Shown here one piece after another: positions 1 through 7,964 of a stretch of 64,000 nucleotides of DNA. The notes beneath the pieces were generated by a model. It made no database searches and had not been told where the DNA came from. It saw only the letters and a program-made list of their open reading frames with translations. Source of the DNA: Paradevosia sp036499825. GTDB lineage: Bacteria > Pseudomonadota > Alphaproteobacteria > Rhizobiales > Devosiaceae. A program made the position numbers and the translations under genes. Numbering within the stretch: position 1 is the first letter of the stretch; every line of letters begins with the position of its first letter. The stretch covers positions 62,001-126,000 of the forward strand of contig DASYCZ010000035.1 of NCBI GenBank assembly GCA_036499825.1, given 5' to 3'.

Positions 1-357
1 CCAGACTATGCGGATGGCGATGTCTCCGGGGCCGGCGCGGCGCTCGTTCGCTTCCGGACCGGCGCTCCGGGCGTCTTCACCGCCACGTGCCTGTTGCCCA
101 ATATGGGTGGCGCCGACCTGACGCTGATCGCCGACAAGGCGCAGATCGTCGTCAGGCAGCATGGCTTCACGGTCGAGGCCGATGGCGAAACCATCGAGCA
201 CAAGGCCGAGGAAAGCGCCTATGTGCGCCAGAACCGGGCGTTCTTCGCCGCCGTGCGCTCGGGCAATGCCACGGGGCTTTTCTGCACCTATGCGGATGGC
301 CTGGGCACGCATGCGCTGTGCCTCGGCATTCGCGACGCCATAGCCGCACAGGCCTAG
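1..357 (+). CDS. Gfo/Idh/MocA-family oxidoreductase, C-terminal fragment (5' end outside window)
   Basis: The reading frame is open from the first base and stops with TAG at 355-357, giving the last 118 residues of a longer protein. The fragment looks like the C-terminal alpha/beta substrate domain of NAD(P)-dependent sugar or inositol dehydrogenases of the Gfo/Idh/MocA family: a beta-sheet region (ALVRFRTGAPGVFTATC), then a helical tail. The N-terminal Rossmann domain would lie upstream and cannot be seen, so substrate and cofactor are unknown. It shares strand with the operon that starts at 627, but a 270-base gap with a dispersed palindrome and an operator-like site separates them, so it probably belongs to a preceding transcription unit. 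Confidence 0.7.
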   Translation, partial: PDYADGDVSGAGAALVRFRTGAPGVFTATCLLPNMGGADLTLIADKAQIVVRQHGFTVEADGETIEHKAEESAYVRQNRAFFAAVRSGNATGLFCTYADGLGTHALCLGIRDAIAAQA

Positions 358-358
358 G

Positions 359-460
359 GCGTTTTCAGGAAAAGTGGATGCCACTTTTCCAACTCGAAAA
401 CGCGGCAAAACAAAGACCTGGAGCGCTCGTTTTGTTGCAGTCAAAACGTGAAGCGCTCTA
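359..460. repeat. Dispersed nested palindromic repeat
   Basis: GCGTTTTC at 359-366 pairs with GAAAACGC at 396-403. Inside lies a perfect 10-bp stem, GGAAAAGTGG (368-377) with CCACTTTTCC (381-390), closed by an ATG loop. A second part (about 411-460) repeats the words CAAAGACCTGGAGCG and CAAAACG, with CGTTTTG/CAAAACG and GCGCT/AGCGC arms. The second part recurs at 22419-22462. Such elements are common intergenic repeats in Hyphomicrobiales. Directly after the oxidoreductase stop it may also act as a transcript 3' end. Confidence 0.75.
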
Positions 461-589
461 AGCGCAGCCCCGGCTGACCCCTCCCTGATTCCGCTAAGCC
501 GTTCCCAAATCGGAGTTATGACGCTCCGATTCAAAATTCGCTTGACTCAAAAACCAAATCCCGAACAAATCATCATAATAAAGAATACT

Positions 590-606
590 GTTCCACAATA
601 TGGAAC
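590..606. promoter_or_regulatory. Palindromic operator, probably for the IclR regulator of this operon
   Basis: GTTCC-ACAATAT-GGAAC is a perfect 5-7-5 inverted repeat just upstream of the Shine-Dalgarno sequence of the first operon gene. Palindromes of this type are usual for IclR-family regulators, and one is encoded at the end of the operon (9071-9898). A TTGACT hexamer at 542-547 is a weak -35 candidate, but I see no well-spaced -10. The same architecture occurs at 31364-31380. Confidence 0.55.
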
Positions 607-626
607 CAGACATCAGGGAGGAATGG

Positions 627-1391
627 GTGGCTGACGCAGCGACAAAATTGCGGACGGGTGAGGTATTGCGCCTGCGCCGGTTCTCGACGCCCACCGTCTA
701 TAACGGTTGGGAACAGATCAGCCGGCATGACCGGCGCGACCTGGTCAACCGCGAGGACGTGCGCGATTTCATGCCGCAGTTCGGCCCCATGGTGGGCTAC
801 GCCGTAACGCTCGTGTGCCAGCCCAGCAACCCCGATCACCTCGAACAGCACCCCGATGCGCCGGCGCGCTATCGCCAATATGTCGAGAGCCTGCCGGGTC
901 CCAAAATCCTGGTGCTGCAGGATCTCGATGCCCCCAACGTCATCGGCACCTATATCGGCGAGGTCAATTCGAGCCTCCACCGGGCGCTGGGCTGCGTCGG
1001 CATACTCACCAATGGCGGCGTCCGCGACATCGATGAAATGACGTCGGTCGGCTTCAAGGCCATCGCCTCGCGCCTGTGCGTCGGCCATGCCTTCGCCTGG
1101 CCGGTGCGCTGGGGGTGCGATGTGGAGGTGTTCGGCTGCACGGTCAAATCCGGCCAGCTCATCCATGCCGACAAGCACGGCTTCCTGGTCATCCCCGAGG
1201 AAGACCAGAAGGCGGTGTTCGACGCCACGCTCTTCATGGACGGCAATGAGTGCGAGACCGTCATAGAGTCCAGCCAGATCCTGCGCGGCCAGACCATGGC
1301 CGAGACCCGTGCCCGACAGCTCGACGCCGAGCGCCGCTTCGGCGCCGCCGCCAGGCAGCAGTTCAACAAGAAAGGTGAGTGGTCCGCCTGA
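627..1391 (+). CDS. RraA-like / HMG-aldolase-family protein
   Basis: A 254-residue protein of the RraA/4-hydroxy-4-methyl-2-oxoglutarate aldolase fold. The family signature GILTNGGVRDIDEM, containing the metal- and pyruvate-binding Arg-Asp pair, lies mid-protein. Members are either aldolases/decarboxylases acting on oxo-acids or RNase E regulators; the catabolic operon favours the enzyme, but the substrate is unknown. I choose GTG at 627 because GGGAGG lies five bases upstream. An ATG at 600 would extend the frame, but it lies inside the 590-606 palindrome and has no ribosome site. It is the first gene of the operon, 43 bases before the SBP gene. Confidence 0.75.
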   Translation: MADAATKLRTGEVLRLRRFSTPTVYNGWEQISRHDRRDLVNREDVRDFMPQFGPMVGYAVTLVCQPSNPDHLEQHPDAPARYRQYVESLPGPKILVLQDLDAPNVIGTYIGEVNSSLHRALGCVGILTNGGVRDIDEMTSVGFKAIASRLCVGHAFAWPVRWGCDVEVFGCTVKSGQLIHADKHGFLVIPEEDQKAVFDATLFMDGNECETVIESSQILRGQTMAETRARQLDAERRFGAAARQQFNKKGEWSA

Positions 1392-1434
1392 AGTGACCAC
1401 CAAATGTCTTAAACGAAACCCATGGGAGGGGACC

Positions 1435-3408
1435 GTGAATAGACTTACCAGAACGATCGGTGGTTTGCTGTTCTGCGCCACCATCGCGGCCGGCCCGGCA
1501 CTGGCTCAAGAGAGCCAGGTCACGCTGGTCGACAATTTCCGCGCCTACAATCTCGACGACTACGAAAAAACCGGCAAGACCGTGCCCGACTTCACCCAGG
1601 CGCCGATGTTCGACGACCTGGTCAAGTCCGGCAAACTGCCGCCCTTGGCCGACCGCCTGCCCACTCGTTCCGACATCCAGGTGGAACAGCCGCGCGGCGA
1701 TATCGGCACTTATGGCGGCACCATCCGCTATAACGCCACCAACCCGCAGTCCTTCGGCAATATCGGCTATTCGGCCTCCGACGTGCACCTGGCCGGTTTC
1801 ACCACCAACTGGGAAATCGTCTACCCCGATATCGCCAAGTCCATCACCATGGCGGACGACAACATGTCGGCCACCGTCAAGCTGCGCCAGGGCATGAAGT
1901 GGAGCGACGGCACGCCGCTCACCGCCGACGACATTCTCTTCTACTTCCAGAAGGCCACCGGCGGCGACCTGCCGCCCCTGCCCGGCAATCTGATCGTGGG
2001 CGGCAAGCCCACCACGGTCGAGAAGGTCGACGACTACACGGTGGTGTTCAAATTCGCCATTCCGAACCCGGCCTTCATCCTGTCGGTGGCGCGCGCCGAT
2101 CCGGGCTTCCCGCTGGCGCCCGCGCACTATCTCGAGCACTGGCACAAGGACTTCAATCCCGATGCCGACGCACTCGCCAAGCAGGAAGGTTTCTCCTCCT
2201 GGATCGATGCGTTCGTCTCGCACATGAATGGCCAGACCAGCGACTTCCAGGTCGACCCCAAGCTGCCCGTGCTCAAGCCCTGGGTGATGACCAATATCGA
2301 CCAGTTCGGCAACATCTACTACGAGCGCAACCCCTATTACTGGAAGGTCGATACCGCCGGTCACCAGCTGCCCTATATCGACAAGCAGGTGCGCATGCTG
2401 ATCACCGACCCCGAAGTGGTCAAGCTCAACGTGCAGTCCGGCCAGCTCGACTATGCCGACAAGTTCACCACCGCCGACCTGCCGGTGCTGAAATCCGGCG
2501 AGACCACCGGTAACTACAAGACCATGCTCTATGCCGCCGACCTCGGCGCCATCGTCAAATACCAGTTCAACATCACCGTCGCCGACGACGCCCTGCGGCC
2601 GATCTTCAACGATGTGCGCTTCCGTGAAGCCATGTCGCTGGCCATCAACCGCGACGAGATCAACGACACCATCTTCTTCGGCCTCGGCGTGCCGCGGCAG
2701 TGGGGCGTCTCCTCCAAGTCGCCCTTCTATGAAGACTGGATGGGGCCGTATTTCGCCGAATACGATGTCGACAAGGCCAATGCGCTGCTCGACGAAATGG
2801 GCCTCAAGAAGGGTGCGGACGGCATGCGCCTGCGTCCCGACGGACAGCCGCTGCGCGTCATCATCTCGGACGCGATCAATCGCGGCCAGCTCTCCGAACT
2901 GATCGCCGAATACTGGACCAAGGTCGGTGTCGCCACCCAGGTCAACACCATCACCCGCGAAGCCTTCCAGCAGGCGGTGATCGCCAATCAGGTCCAGGCT
3001 TCGCCCTGGTTCGGCGACGTGGTCTCCGAAAAGGACATGTATACCCGTCCGATCTGGTTCCGCCCGCCCTATGGCCTCGACACCAACCCGGTCGGCGGCG
3101 GCCTCGCCTGGCGGCAGTGGCAGCTGAGTGGCGGCAAGGAAGGCACCGAGCCCCCGCCGGAATTCAAGGCCCAGCAGGACCTCGTCGACAAATGGCAGGC
3201 AACCACGCTCGGCTCCGACGACTACTACAAGCTCGGCAAGGAAGTGGTCGGCAACACCGTCAAGGCCATGCTGCAGCTCGGCACGGTCGGTGAGGTGCCC
3301 TACGTCTACACCTTCTCCAACAAGCTCAGGAATTTCCCCGGCGACAAGATGCTCTTCATCGACCATCTGCGCGGCGGCCATTCCGACCAGTGGTACCTGG
3401 CGCAGTAA
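1435..3408 (+). CDS. ABC transporter substrate-binding protein, family 5 (peptide/oligosaccharide type)
   Basis: A 657-residue periplasmic binding protein of the DppA/OppA family. The GTG start at 1435 has GGGAGGGG just upstream and gives a normal signal peptide cut after ALAQ; a longer frame from 1309 would run through the end of the preceding gene. Family features are the early GTYGGTIRY segment, the KWSDGTPLTADDILF block and the repeated YYWK/YERNPYY motif. It is longer than typical DppA (about 530). It should deliver the substrate to the permeases at 4750-6889. The neighbouring sialidase-like and aldolase genes point to a sugar-acid or glycoconjugate rather than a peptide, but this is inference. 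Confidence 0.88.
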   Translation: MNRLTRTIGGLLFCATIAAGPALAQESQVTLVDNFRAYNLDDYEKTGKTVPDFTQAPMFDDLVKSGKLPPLADRLPTRSDIQVEQPRGDIGTYGGTIRYNATNPQSFGNIGYSASDVHLAGFTTNWEIVYPDIAKSITMADDNMSATVKLRQGMKWSDGTPLTADDILFYFQKATGGDLPPLPGNLIVGGKPTTVEKVDDYTVVFKFAIPNPAFILSVARADPGFPLAPAHYLEHWHKDFNPDADALAKQEGFSSWIDAFVSHMNGQTSDFQVDPKLPVLKPWVMTNIDQFGNIYYERNPYYWKVDTAGHQLPYIDKQVRMLITDPEVVKLNVQSGQLDYADKFTTADLPVLKSGETTGNYKTMLYAADLGAIVKYQFNITVADDALRPIFNDVRFREAMSLAINRDEINDTIFFGLGVPRQWGVSSKSPFYEDWMGPYFAEYDVDKANALLDEMGLKKGADGMRLRPDGQPLRVIISDAINRGQLSELIAEYWTKVGVATQVNTITREAFQQAVIANQVQASPWFGDVVSEKDMYTRPIWFRPPYGLDTNPVGGGLAWRQWQLSGGKEGTEPPPEFKAQQDLVDKWQATTLGSDDYYKLGKEVVGNTVKAMLQLGTVGEVPYVYTFSNKLRNFPGDKMLFIDHLRGGHSDQWYLAQ

Positions 3409-3422
3409 CGCCAGCCATCCCG

Positions 3423-3444
3423 GCAGGCGGCCCCGGCCGCCTGC
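3423..3444 (+). other. Intercistronic GC-rich hairpin after SBP gene
   Basis: GCAGGCGG (3423-3430) and CCGCCTGC (3437-3444) form a perfect 8-bp stem with a 6-base loop, 15 bases after the SBP stop. There is no T-run, so it is unlikely to be a full terminator. Such hairpins after binding-protein genes often stabilise the upstream mRNA so that the binding protein is made in excess over the membrane parts. Confidence 0.6.
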
Positions 3445-3486
3445 TCCCGAACCCCGACCGGAACCCGAGAAGCACGAAGGATAACC

Positions 3487-4677
3487 ATGCTTCCCCTCAG
3501 CCAAGTCAAATACCAGCCCGAGCTCACCCGCACCTATCTGGGCAGTCCCAGCGTCGTCCGCCTCGCCGACAACGCCCTGGTGGTCAGCCACGATTATTTC
3601 GGCGTCGGCTGCCCCCGCAACCATGAGGGCGAAGAGAGCCTCACCAGCATCTACCGTTCCGAGGACAATGGCGAAACCTGGGTCAACATCACCCACATCA
3701 TGAACTGCTACTGGAGCACGCTGTTCGTCCATAAGGGCGCGCTCTACATTCTCGGCACCTCGCAGCAATACGGCTCCATCACCATCCGCCGCAGCGATGA
3801 CGGCGGCTATACCTGGACGCATCCGACCGGGGAGGCCAATGGCTGGCTGTTCAAGGGCGGCTATTATCATGACGGCCCCAACTATCATTGTGCGCCGGTC
3901 GCAGTGCTGGTGCACGAAGGCCGCATCTACAAGGCGTTCGAGGATTGCACGCCTTGCGTCTGGGGTACGGGCTTCCAGGCCTGCGTGATCTCGGCACCCG
4001 TCGATGCCGACCTGCTCGACGGCAAGAACTGGACGATGAGCAACAAGCTCCCCTTCGATCCGGCCTGGATACCGAAGGAATGGGGCAAGACCCTCAAGCC
4101 AGGCTGGCGCGAAGGCAATGTGGTGGCGGCCCCCGACGGGCAGCTCTGGGACATCATGACCTTCGAGGCCGGCCCGCTCGAAGCCGAGAAATCGGCGCGT
4201 ATCAAGATCGAGGACAATGGCAAGAAGATCAGCTTCGACCCTGAGACCGGCTATTTCGACCTGCCGGGCTGCAAGGCCAAGCTCACCATCCGCCGCGATC
4301 CCAAGACCGGCGAGTACCTGACCATCGGCAACGCCCTCGACGATTTCGAGATCCTGCGCAAATGGGCCCGCGAGGAAGACGACAGCTTCACCCGCTTCCA
4401 CAAGGATCATTCCATGCGGCAGCGCAACAAGACCTATCTGCTGGCCTCCAAGGATTTGTGGAACTGGCGCCGCGTGCAATGCGTCATCCGTGACGAAACC
4501 GGCCTCAAGCCCGAGGATTCCATCCGCCTGTCGGGCTTCCAGTACACCGACTGGCAGTTCGACGGCGCCGACGACATCATCTTCGCCGTGCGCACCGCCT
4601 ATCGGGGCTCGGTGTCGTTCCACGATTCCAACCGCATTCTCTATGGCACGATCAAGGGCTTCCGTTCCTTGCTCTGA
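3487..4677 (+). CDS. Sialidase-like BNR-repeat protein (cytoplasmic)
   Basis: A 396-residue beta-propeller-type protein with two Asp-box motifs of the S-x-D-x-G-x-T-W kind, SEDNGETW near residue 58 and SDDGGYTW near residue 103, in the spacing seen in bacterial exo-alpha-sialidase-like proteins. There is no signal peptide, so it should act in the cytoplasm on imported substrate. I do not see a clear sialidase catalytic set (the Arg triad and FRIP are not obvious), so another glycosidase, lyase or epimerase role is possible. It lies between the SBP and permease genes, which ties its substrate to the transporter. The ATG has the upstream sequence GAAGGATAACC. Confidence 0.7.
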   Translation: MLPLSQVKYQPELTRTYLGSPSVVRLADNALVVSHDYFGVGCPRNHEGEESLTSIYRSEDNGETWVNITHIMNCYWSTLFVHKGALYILGTSQQYGSITIRRSDDGGYTWTHPTGEANGWLFKGGYYHDGPNYHCAPVAVLVHEGRIYKAFEDCTPCVWGTGFQACVISAPVDADLLDGKNWTMSNKLPFDPAWIPKEWGKTLKPGWREGNVVAAPDGQLWDIMTFEAGPLEAEKSARIKIEDNGKKISFDPETGYFDLPGCKAKLTIRRDPKTGEYLTIGNALDDFEILRKWAREEDDSFTRFHKDHSMRQRNKTYLLASKDLWNWRRVQCVIRDETGLKPEDSIRLSGFQYTDWQFDGADDIIFAVRTAYRGSVSFHDSNRILYGTIKGFRSLL

Positions 4678-4685
4678 TCGCCGTG

Positions 4686-4717
4686 GACACGGACGGTTGC
4701 CCCCAGCCGTCCGTGTC
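4686..4717 (+). other. Intercistronic hairpin between sialidase-like and permease genes
   Basis: GACACGGACGG (4686-4696) pairs perfectly with CCGTCCGTGTC (4707-4717) around a 10-base loop. There is no T-tract, so attenuation or mRNA processing is more likely than full termination. It separates the soluble genes of the operon from the permease genes, where lower expression would be expected. Confidence 0.55.
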
Positions 4718-4749
4718 TATCTTCCAAAACCAAACGAGGAGGGACATCG

Positions 4750-5745
4750 ATGCTAGCCTACATCCTGCGTCGCCTCGCCTATATGGTGCTGACCCTCATC
4801 CTGGTCTCGATCGTCTGTTTCTACCTGATCAACCTGCCGCCCGGCAGTTTCATCGAGACATTCGCCACCCAGCTCGATGCCTCCGGCTCGCCCGCCAGCG
4901 CTGCCCAGCTCGCCTATCTCACCACTCGCTACGGCCTCGATCAGCCCCTCTACCTCCAGTACCTCAACTGGATCGTGCCGCTCGTGACGCAGGGTGACTG
5001 GGGCTATTCCTTCGAATGGCAGCAACCGGTGTGGAACCTGGTCAGCGAGCGCCTGTGGCTGACCGTCGCCGTGTCGTTGTTCTCGGTGCTGTTCGTCTAT
5101 GCGGTCTCCATTCCGGTGGCGCTCTATTCGGCGACCCACCAGTATTCGGCCGGCGACTACACCGTCTCGCTGTTCGGCATCATCGGCCTCGCCACCCCCA
5201 ATTTCCTCCTGGCGCTCGTGCTGCTGGTGTTCTCGGCGCGCTTTTTCGGCGTCACCCCGACCGGCCTGTTCTCGCCCGAATACATCACCGCGCCCTGGAA
5301 CGGCGACAAGATCCGCGACCTGCTCTGGCACCTGCCGGTGCCGGTGATCGTGGTGGGGCTGGCCGGCACCGCCGCCACCATCCGCATCCTGCGCTCGCAA
5401 CTGCTCGATGAATTCCAAAAGCAATATGTGGTGACGGCGCGCGCCAAGGGCGTGCCCGAGCGCCGCCTGATCCTCAAATATCCGTTCCGCATCGCCCTCA
5501 ACCCGATCGTCTCCACGATCGGGCACCTGCTGCCCGAAATCGTCTCCGGCTCGACGATCGTCGGCATCGTGCTGGGCCTGCCCACCATCGGTCCGCTGCT
5601 GCTGCGCGCCATCATCGCCCAGGATACCTATCTGGCCGCCAGCTGCCTGTTGCTGCTCGGCGTCCTCACGGTGCTCGGCGTCGTCGTCTCCGACATCCTG
5701 CTCACGCTGCTGGACCCGCGCCTGCGCATGAGCCGGGCCAATTGA
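4750..5745 (+). CDS. ABC transporter permease, DppB/OppB type
   Basis: A 331-residue inner-membrane permease with about six hydrophobic segments. It begins MLAYILRRLAYMVLTLILVS, the usual first helix of this family, and has the LGLDQPL-like YGLDQPLYLQYLNW segment. The EAA loop includes ARAKGVPERRLILKYPFRIALNP, which contacts the ATPases. The C-terminus LLTLLDPRLRMS is typical. AGGAGGG precedes the ATG. It pairs with the DppC-type subunit 13 bases downstream to form the channel. Confidence 0.9.
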   Translation: MLAYILRRLAYMVLTLILVSIVCFYLINLPPGSFIETFATQLDASGSPASAAQLAYLTTRYGLDQPLYLQYLNWIVPLVTQGDWGYSFEWQQPVWNLVSERLWLTVAVSLFSVLFVYAVSIPVALYSATHQYSAGDYTVSLFGIIGLATPNFLLALVLLVFSARFFGVTPTGLFSPEYITAPWNGDKIRDLLWHLPVPVIVVGLAGTAATIRILRSQLLDEFQKQYVVTARAKGVPERRLILKYPFRIALNPIVSTIGHLLPEIVSGSTIVGIVLGLPTIGPLLLRAIIAQDTYLAASCLLLLGVLTVLGVVVSDILLTLLDPRLRMSRAN

Positions 5746-5758
5746 GGAGGATGCGCCC

Positions 5759-6889
5759 ATGACCCTCGCTCTTGAAGAAGAACACGACGCCCAGGCCATC
5801 GAAGGCGGCCGCGTCCTCTCCAACCGCCGCCAGGTTTGGGAGAAATTCACCCGCCACAAGGTGGCGCTGGTGTCGCTGTGGTTCATCGTCGGGCTCTACG
5901 CCATCGTGCTGATCGGCGAGTTCGTGGCGCCCTACGATCCCTTCGTCCGCAATAGTTCGCTGCTGTTGGCGCCGCCGACCCCTATCCAGTTCGTCGACGC
6001 CGAAGGCCAGTTCCATCTGCGGCCCTTCGTCTATGGCCTCAAGAACGAGCTCGACCGGGAAACCTTCCAGCGCCACTACGCCACCGACACCAGCAAGCAA
6101 TATCCCCTCAGCCTGTTCGTGAAGGGCGACCCCTACCAGCTGCTGGGCTTCATCCCGCTCGACATCCACCTTTTCGGCGTCGAGGGCGACAAGGGCCGCA
6201 TCTTCCTTGCCGGTACCGATACGCTGGGACGCGATCTGTTCAGCCGCATGCTGTTCGGCGCCCGCACCTCGCTGTTCGTCGGCCTTCTGGGCCTCGCCAT
6301 CGGCTTCGTGCTGGGGCTCTTTTTCGGCGGTATCTCGGGCTATTACGGCGGCGCCATCGACAACGCCGTGCAGCGCCTGACCGAATTCTTCCAGTCGCTG
6401 CCCACTCTGCCGCTCTGGATGGCGCTGGCAGCGCTTTTGCCGGCCGATTGGTCACCCACCCAGGCCTATTTCGGCATCTCCACCGTGCTCGCCGTCATGG
6501 GCTGGACGACGCTGGCCCGCGTCGTGCGCGGCAAGCTTTTGAGCCTGCGCGAGGAAGACTATGTGATGGCCGCCAAGATCGCCGGCGTCAGCGAGCCCAA
6601 GATCATCATGACGCATCTGCTGCCGGGCTTTTCGAGCTATCTGATCGTGCACCTGACGCTGGCCGTGCCCCAGATGATCCTGGGCGAAGTGGCGCTGAGC
6701 TTCCTCGGCCTCGGCCTCCGGCCACCGGCGGTAAGCCTTGGAACGCTGCTGATCGATTCCCAGAACCTGCAGACCGTCACCATGAGCCCCTGGCTGCTGG
6801 TGCCGGGCGGGCTCGTCATCCTCATCGTCATCGCCTTCAGTTTCCTGGGCGATGGTCTGCGCGATGCGGTCGATCCGTATCGGAACTAG
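5759..6889 (+). CDS. ABC transporter permease, DppC/OppC type
   Basis: A 376-residue partner permease. After the first membrane segment (near residues 40-60, ending in EFVAPYDPF) there is an unusually long periplasmic stretch of roughly 90 residues before the TDTLGRDLFSRMLFGARTS motif that usually follows directly. This makes it longer than most DppC proteins (about 280-300) and may reflect a large ligand, as in YejE-type permeases. The EAA motif (AAKIAGVSEPKIIMTHLLPGF) and the ending GDGLRDAVDP are canonical. AGGAGG sits 8 bases before the ATG. Confidence 0.9.
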   Translation: MTLALEEEHDAQAIEGGRVLSNRRQVWEKFTRHKVALVSLWFIVGLYAIVLIGEFVAPYDPFVRNSSLLLAPPTPIQFVDAEGQFHLRPFVYGLKNELDRETFQRHYATDTSKQYPLSLFVKGDPYQLLGFIPLDIHLFGVEGDKGRIFLAGTDTLGRDLFSRMLFGARTSLFVGLLGLAIGFVLGLFFGGISGYYGGAIDNAVQRLTEFFQSLPTLPLWMALAALLPADWSPTQAYFGISTVLAVMGWTTLARVVRGKLLSLREEDYVMAAKIAGVSEPKIIMTHLLPGFSSYLIVHLTLAVPQMILGEVALSFLGLGLRPPAVSLGTLLIDSQNLQTVTMSPWLLVPGGLVILIVIAFSFLGDGLRDAVDPYRN

Positions 6890-6899
6890 GAGCATGACC

Positions 6900-7964
6900 A
6901 TGATGCCAACCGCTCCCCGGGATTCTGCTGACGATACCCTGATCGAGGTCAGGAATTTGCGTGTCGTTCTGCCGCTCCTCGCCGGCCAGCTGGTTGCCGC
7001 CGACGGCGTCAGCTTTTCCATCCGCAAGGGCAAAACGCTTGGCCTCGTCGGTGAATCCGGCTGCGGCAAATCGATGACGGCGCAGTCCCTCCTCAAGATC
7101 ACGCCGCGCTTCGCCAAAACCACGGGCGAAATCCTGCTGCATTATGCCGATGGCCGCACTGTCGACATCGTCGGTCTCGACCACGACAACCCCGACCTGC
7201 TTGGCATTCGGGGCGGTGAGGCTGCCATGATCTTCCAGGAGCCGATGACCTCGTTCTCGCCGGTCCACACCATCGGCAACCAGCTGCTCGAAACCATCTA
7301 TCTGCATCGCACTCCCGACAAGGCGGCCGCCCGCGAAATCGCGCTCTCCATCCTCGGACGCGTCGGCTTCCCCTCGCCCGAGGAGGCGCTGAAGAAATAC
7401 CCGCACCACCTGTCGGGCGGCATGCGCCAGCGTGCCATGATCGCCATGGCGCTGGCTTCCGAGCCGCGCCTGTTGATCGCGGACGAACCCACCACGGCGC
7501 TCGACGTCACCGTGCAGGCCCAGGTGCTGCGGCTCCTCAAGACCATGCAGCGCGACCTCGGCATGGCCATGCTCTACATCACCCATGACCTGGGTGTCAT
7601 CGCCCGCACCGCCGACGACGTGGCGGTGATGTATCTGGGCTCGATCGTCGAATATACCGATGTACGGCGCCTCTTCGCCGCTCCCAAACACCCTTACACC
7701 AAGGGCCTGATGGCCTCGGTGCCGCGCATCGGCAAGCGCTCCAAGGAGCCGCTGGCTTCCATTCGGGGCAATGTGCCGGTGCCCATCAACAAGCCGCGCG
7801 CCTGCGGCTTCTTCAACCGCTGCCCCGCCGCCATGCCGGGGCTGTGCGACAAGGCCGTGCCGCCCTTGACCGAAGTGGCCGAGGGCCATCGCGCCGCCTG
7901 TTTCCTTTATCCCGAAGTGGTGGCCGCCGCCGACCGGCCGAGGGAGGTCGCCCATGCCGGCTGA
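6900..7964 (+). CDS. ABC transporter ATP-binding protein, OppD/DppD type
   Basis: A 354-residue ATPase with Walker A GESGCGKS near residues 51-58, signature LSGGMRQR, Walker B LLIADEPTTALD and the switch His in ITHDLG. The C-terminal extension is the oligopeptide-transporter type (oligo_HPY) with its Cys cluster, CGFFNRCPAAMPGLC. I prefer the ATG at 6900 because AGGAG (6888-6892) is seven bases away; ATG at 6894 or 6903 would also fit. It overlaps the next ATPase gene by 11 bases, so translation is probably coupled. Confidence 0.9.
   Translation: MMPTAPRDSADDTLIEVRNLRVVLPLLAGQLVAADGVSFSIRKGKTLGLVGESGCGKSMTAQSLLKITPRFAKTTGEILLHYADGRTVDIVGLDHDNPDLLGIRGGEAAMIFQEPMTSFSPVHTIGNQLLETIYLHRTPDKAAAREIALSILGRVGFPSPEEALKKYPHHLSGGMRQRAMIAMALASEPRLLIADEPTTALDVTVQAQVLRLLKTMQRDLGMAMLYITHDLGVIARTADDVAVMYLGSIVEYTDVRRLFAAPKHPYTKGLMASVPRIGKRSKEPLASIRGNVPVPINKPRACGFFNRCPAAMPGLCDKAVPPLTEVAEGHRAACFLYPEVVAAADRPREVAHAG

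Noticed and set aside
542..579. Promoter TTGACT with CATAAT upstream of the RraA-like gene
   Set aside because: The hexamers are about 26 bases apart, too far for a sigma-70 promoter; only the palindrome is listed.
573..1484. Minus-strand open frame opposite the RraA-like gene
   Set aside because: No family resemblance and it covers the operator and start region of the real operon.
1363..4623. A very long minus-strand open frame opposite the SBP and sialidase-like genes
   Set aside because: It arises from high GC at third codon positions; the plus strand carries recognisable protein families with ribosome sites, and the minus translation is low-complexity.
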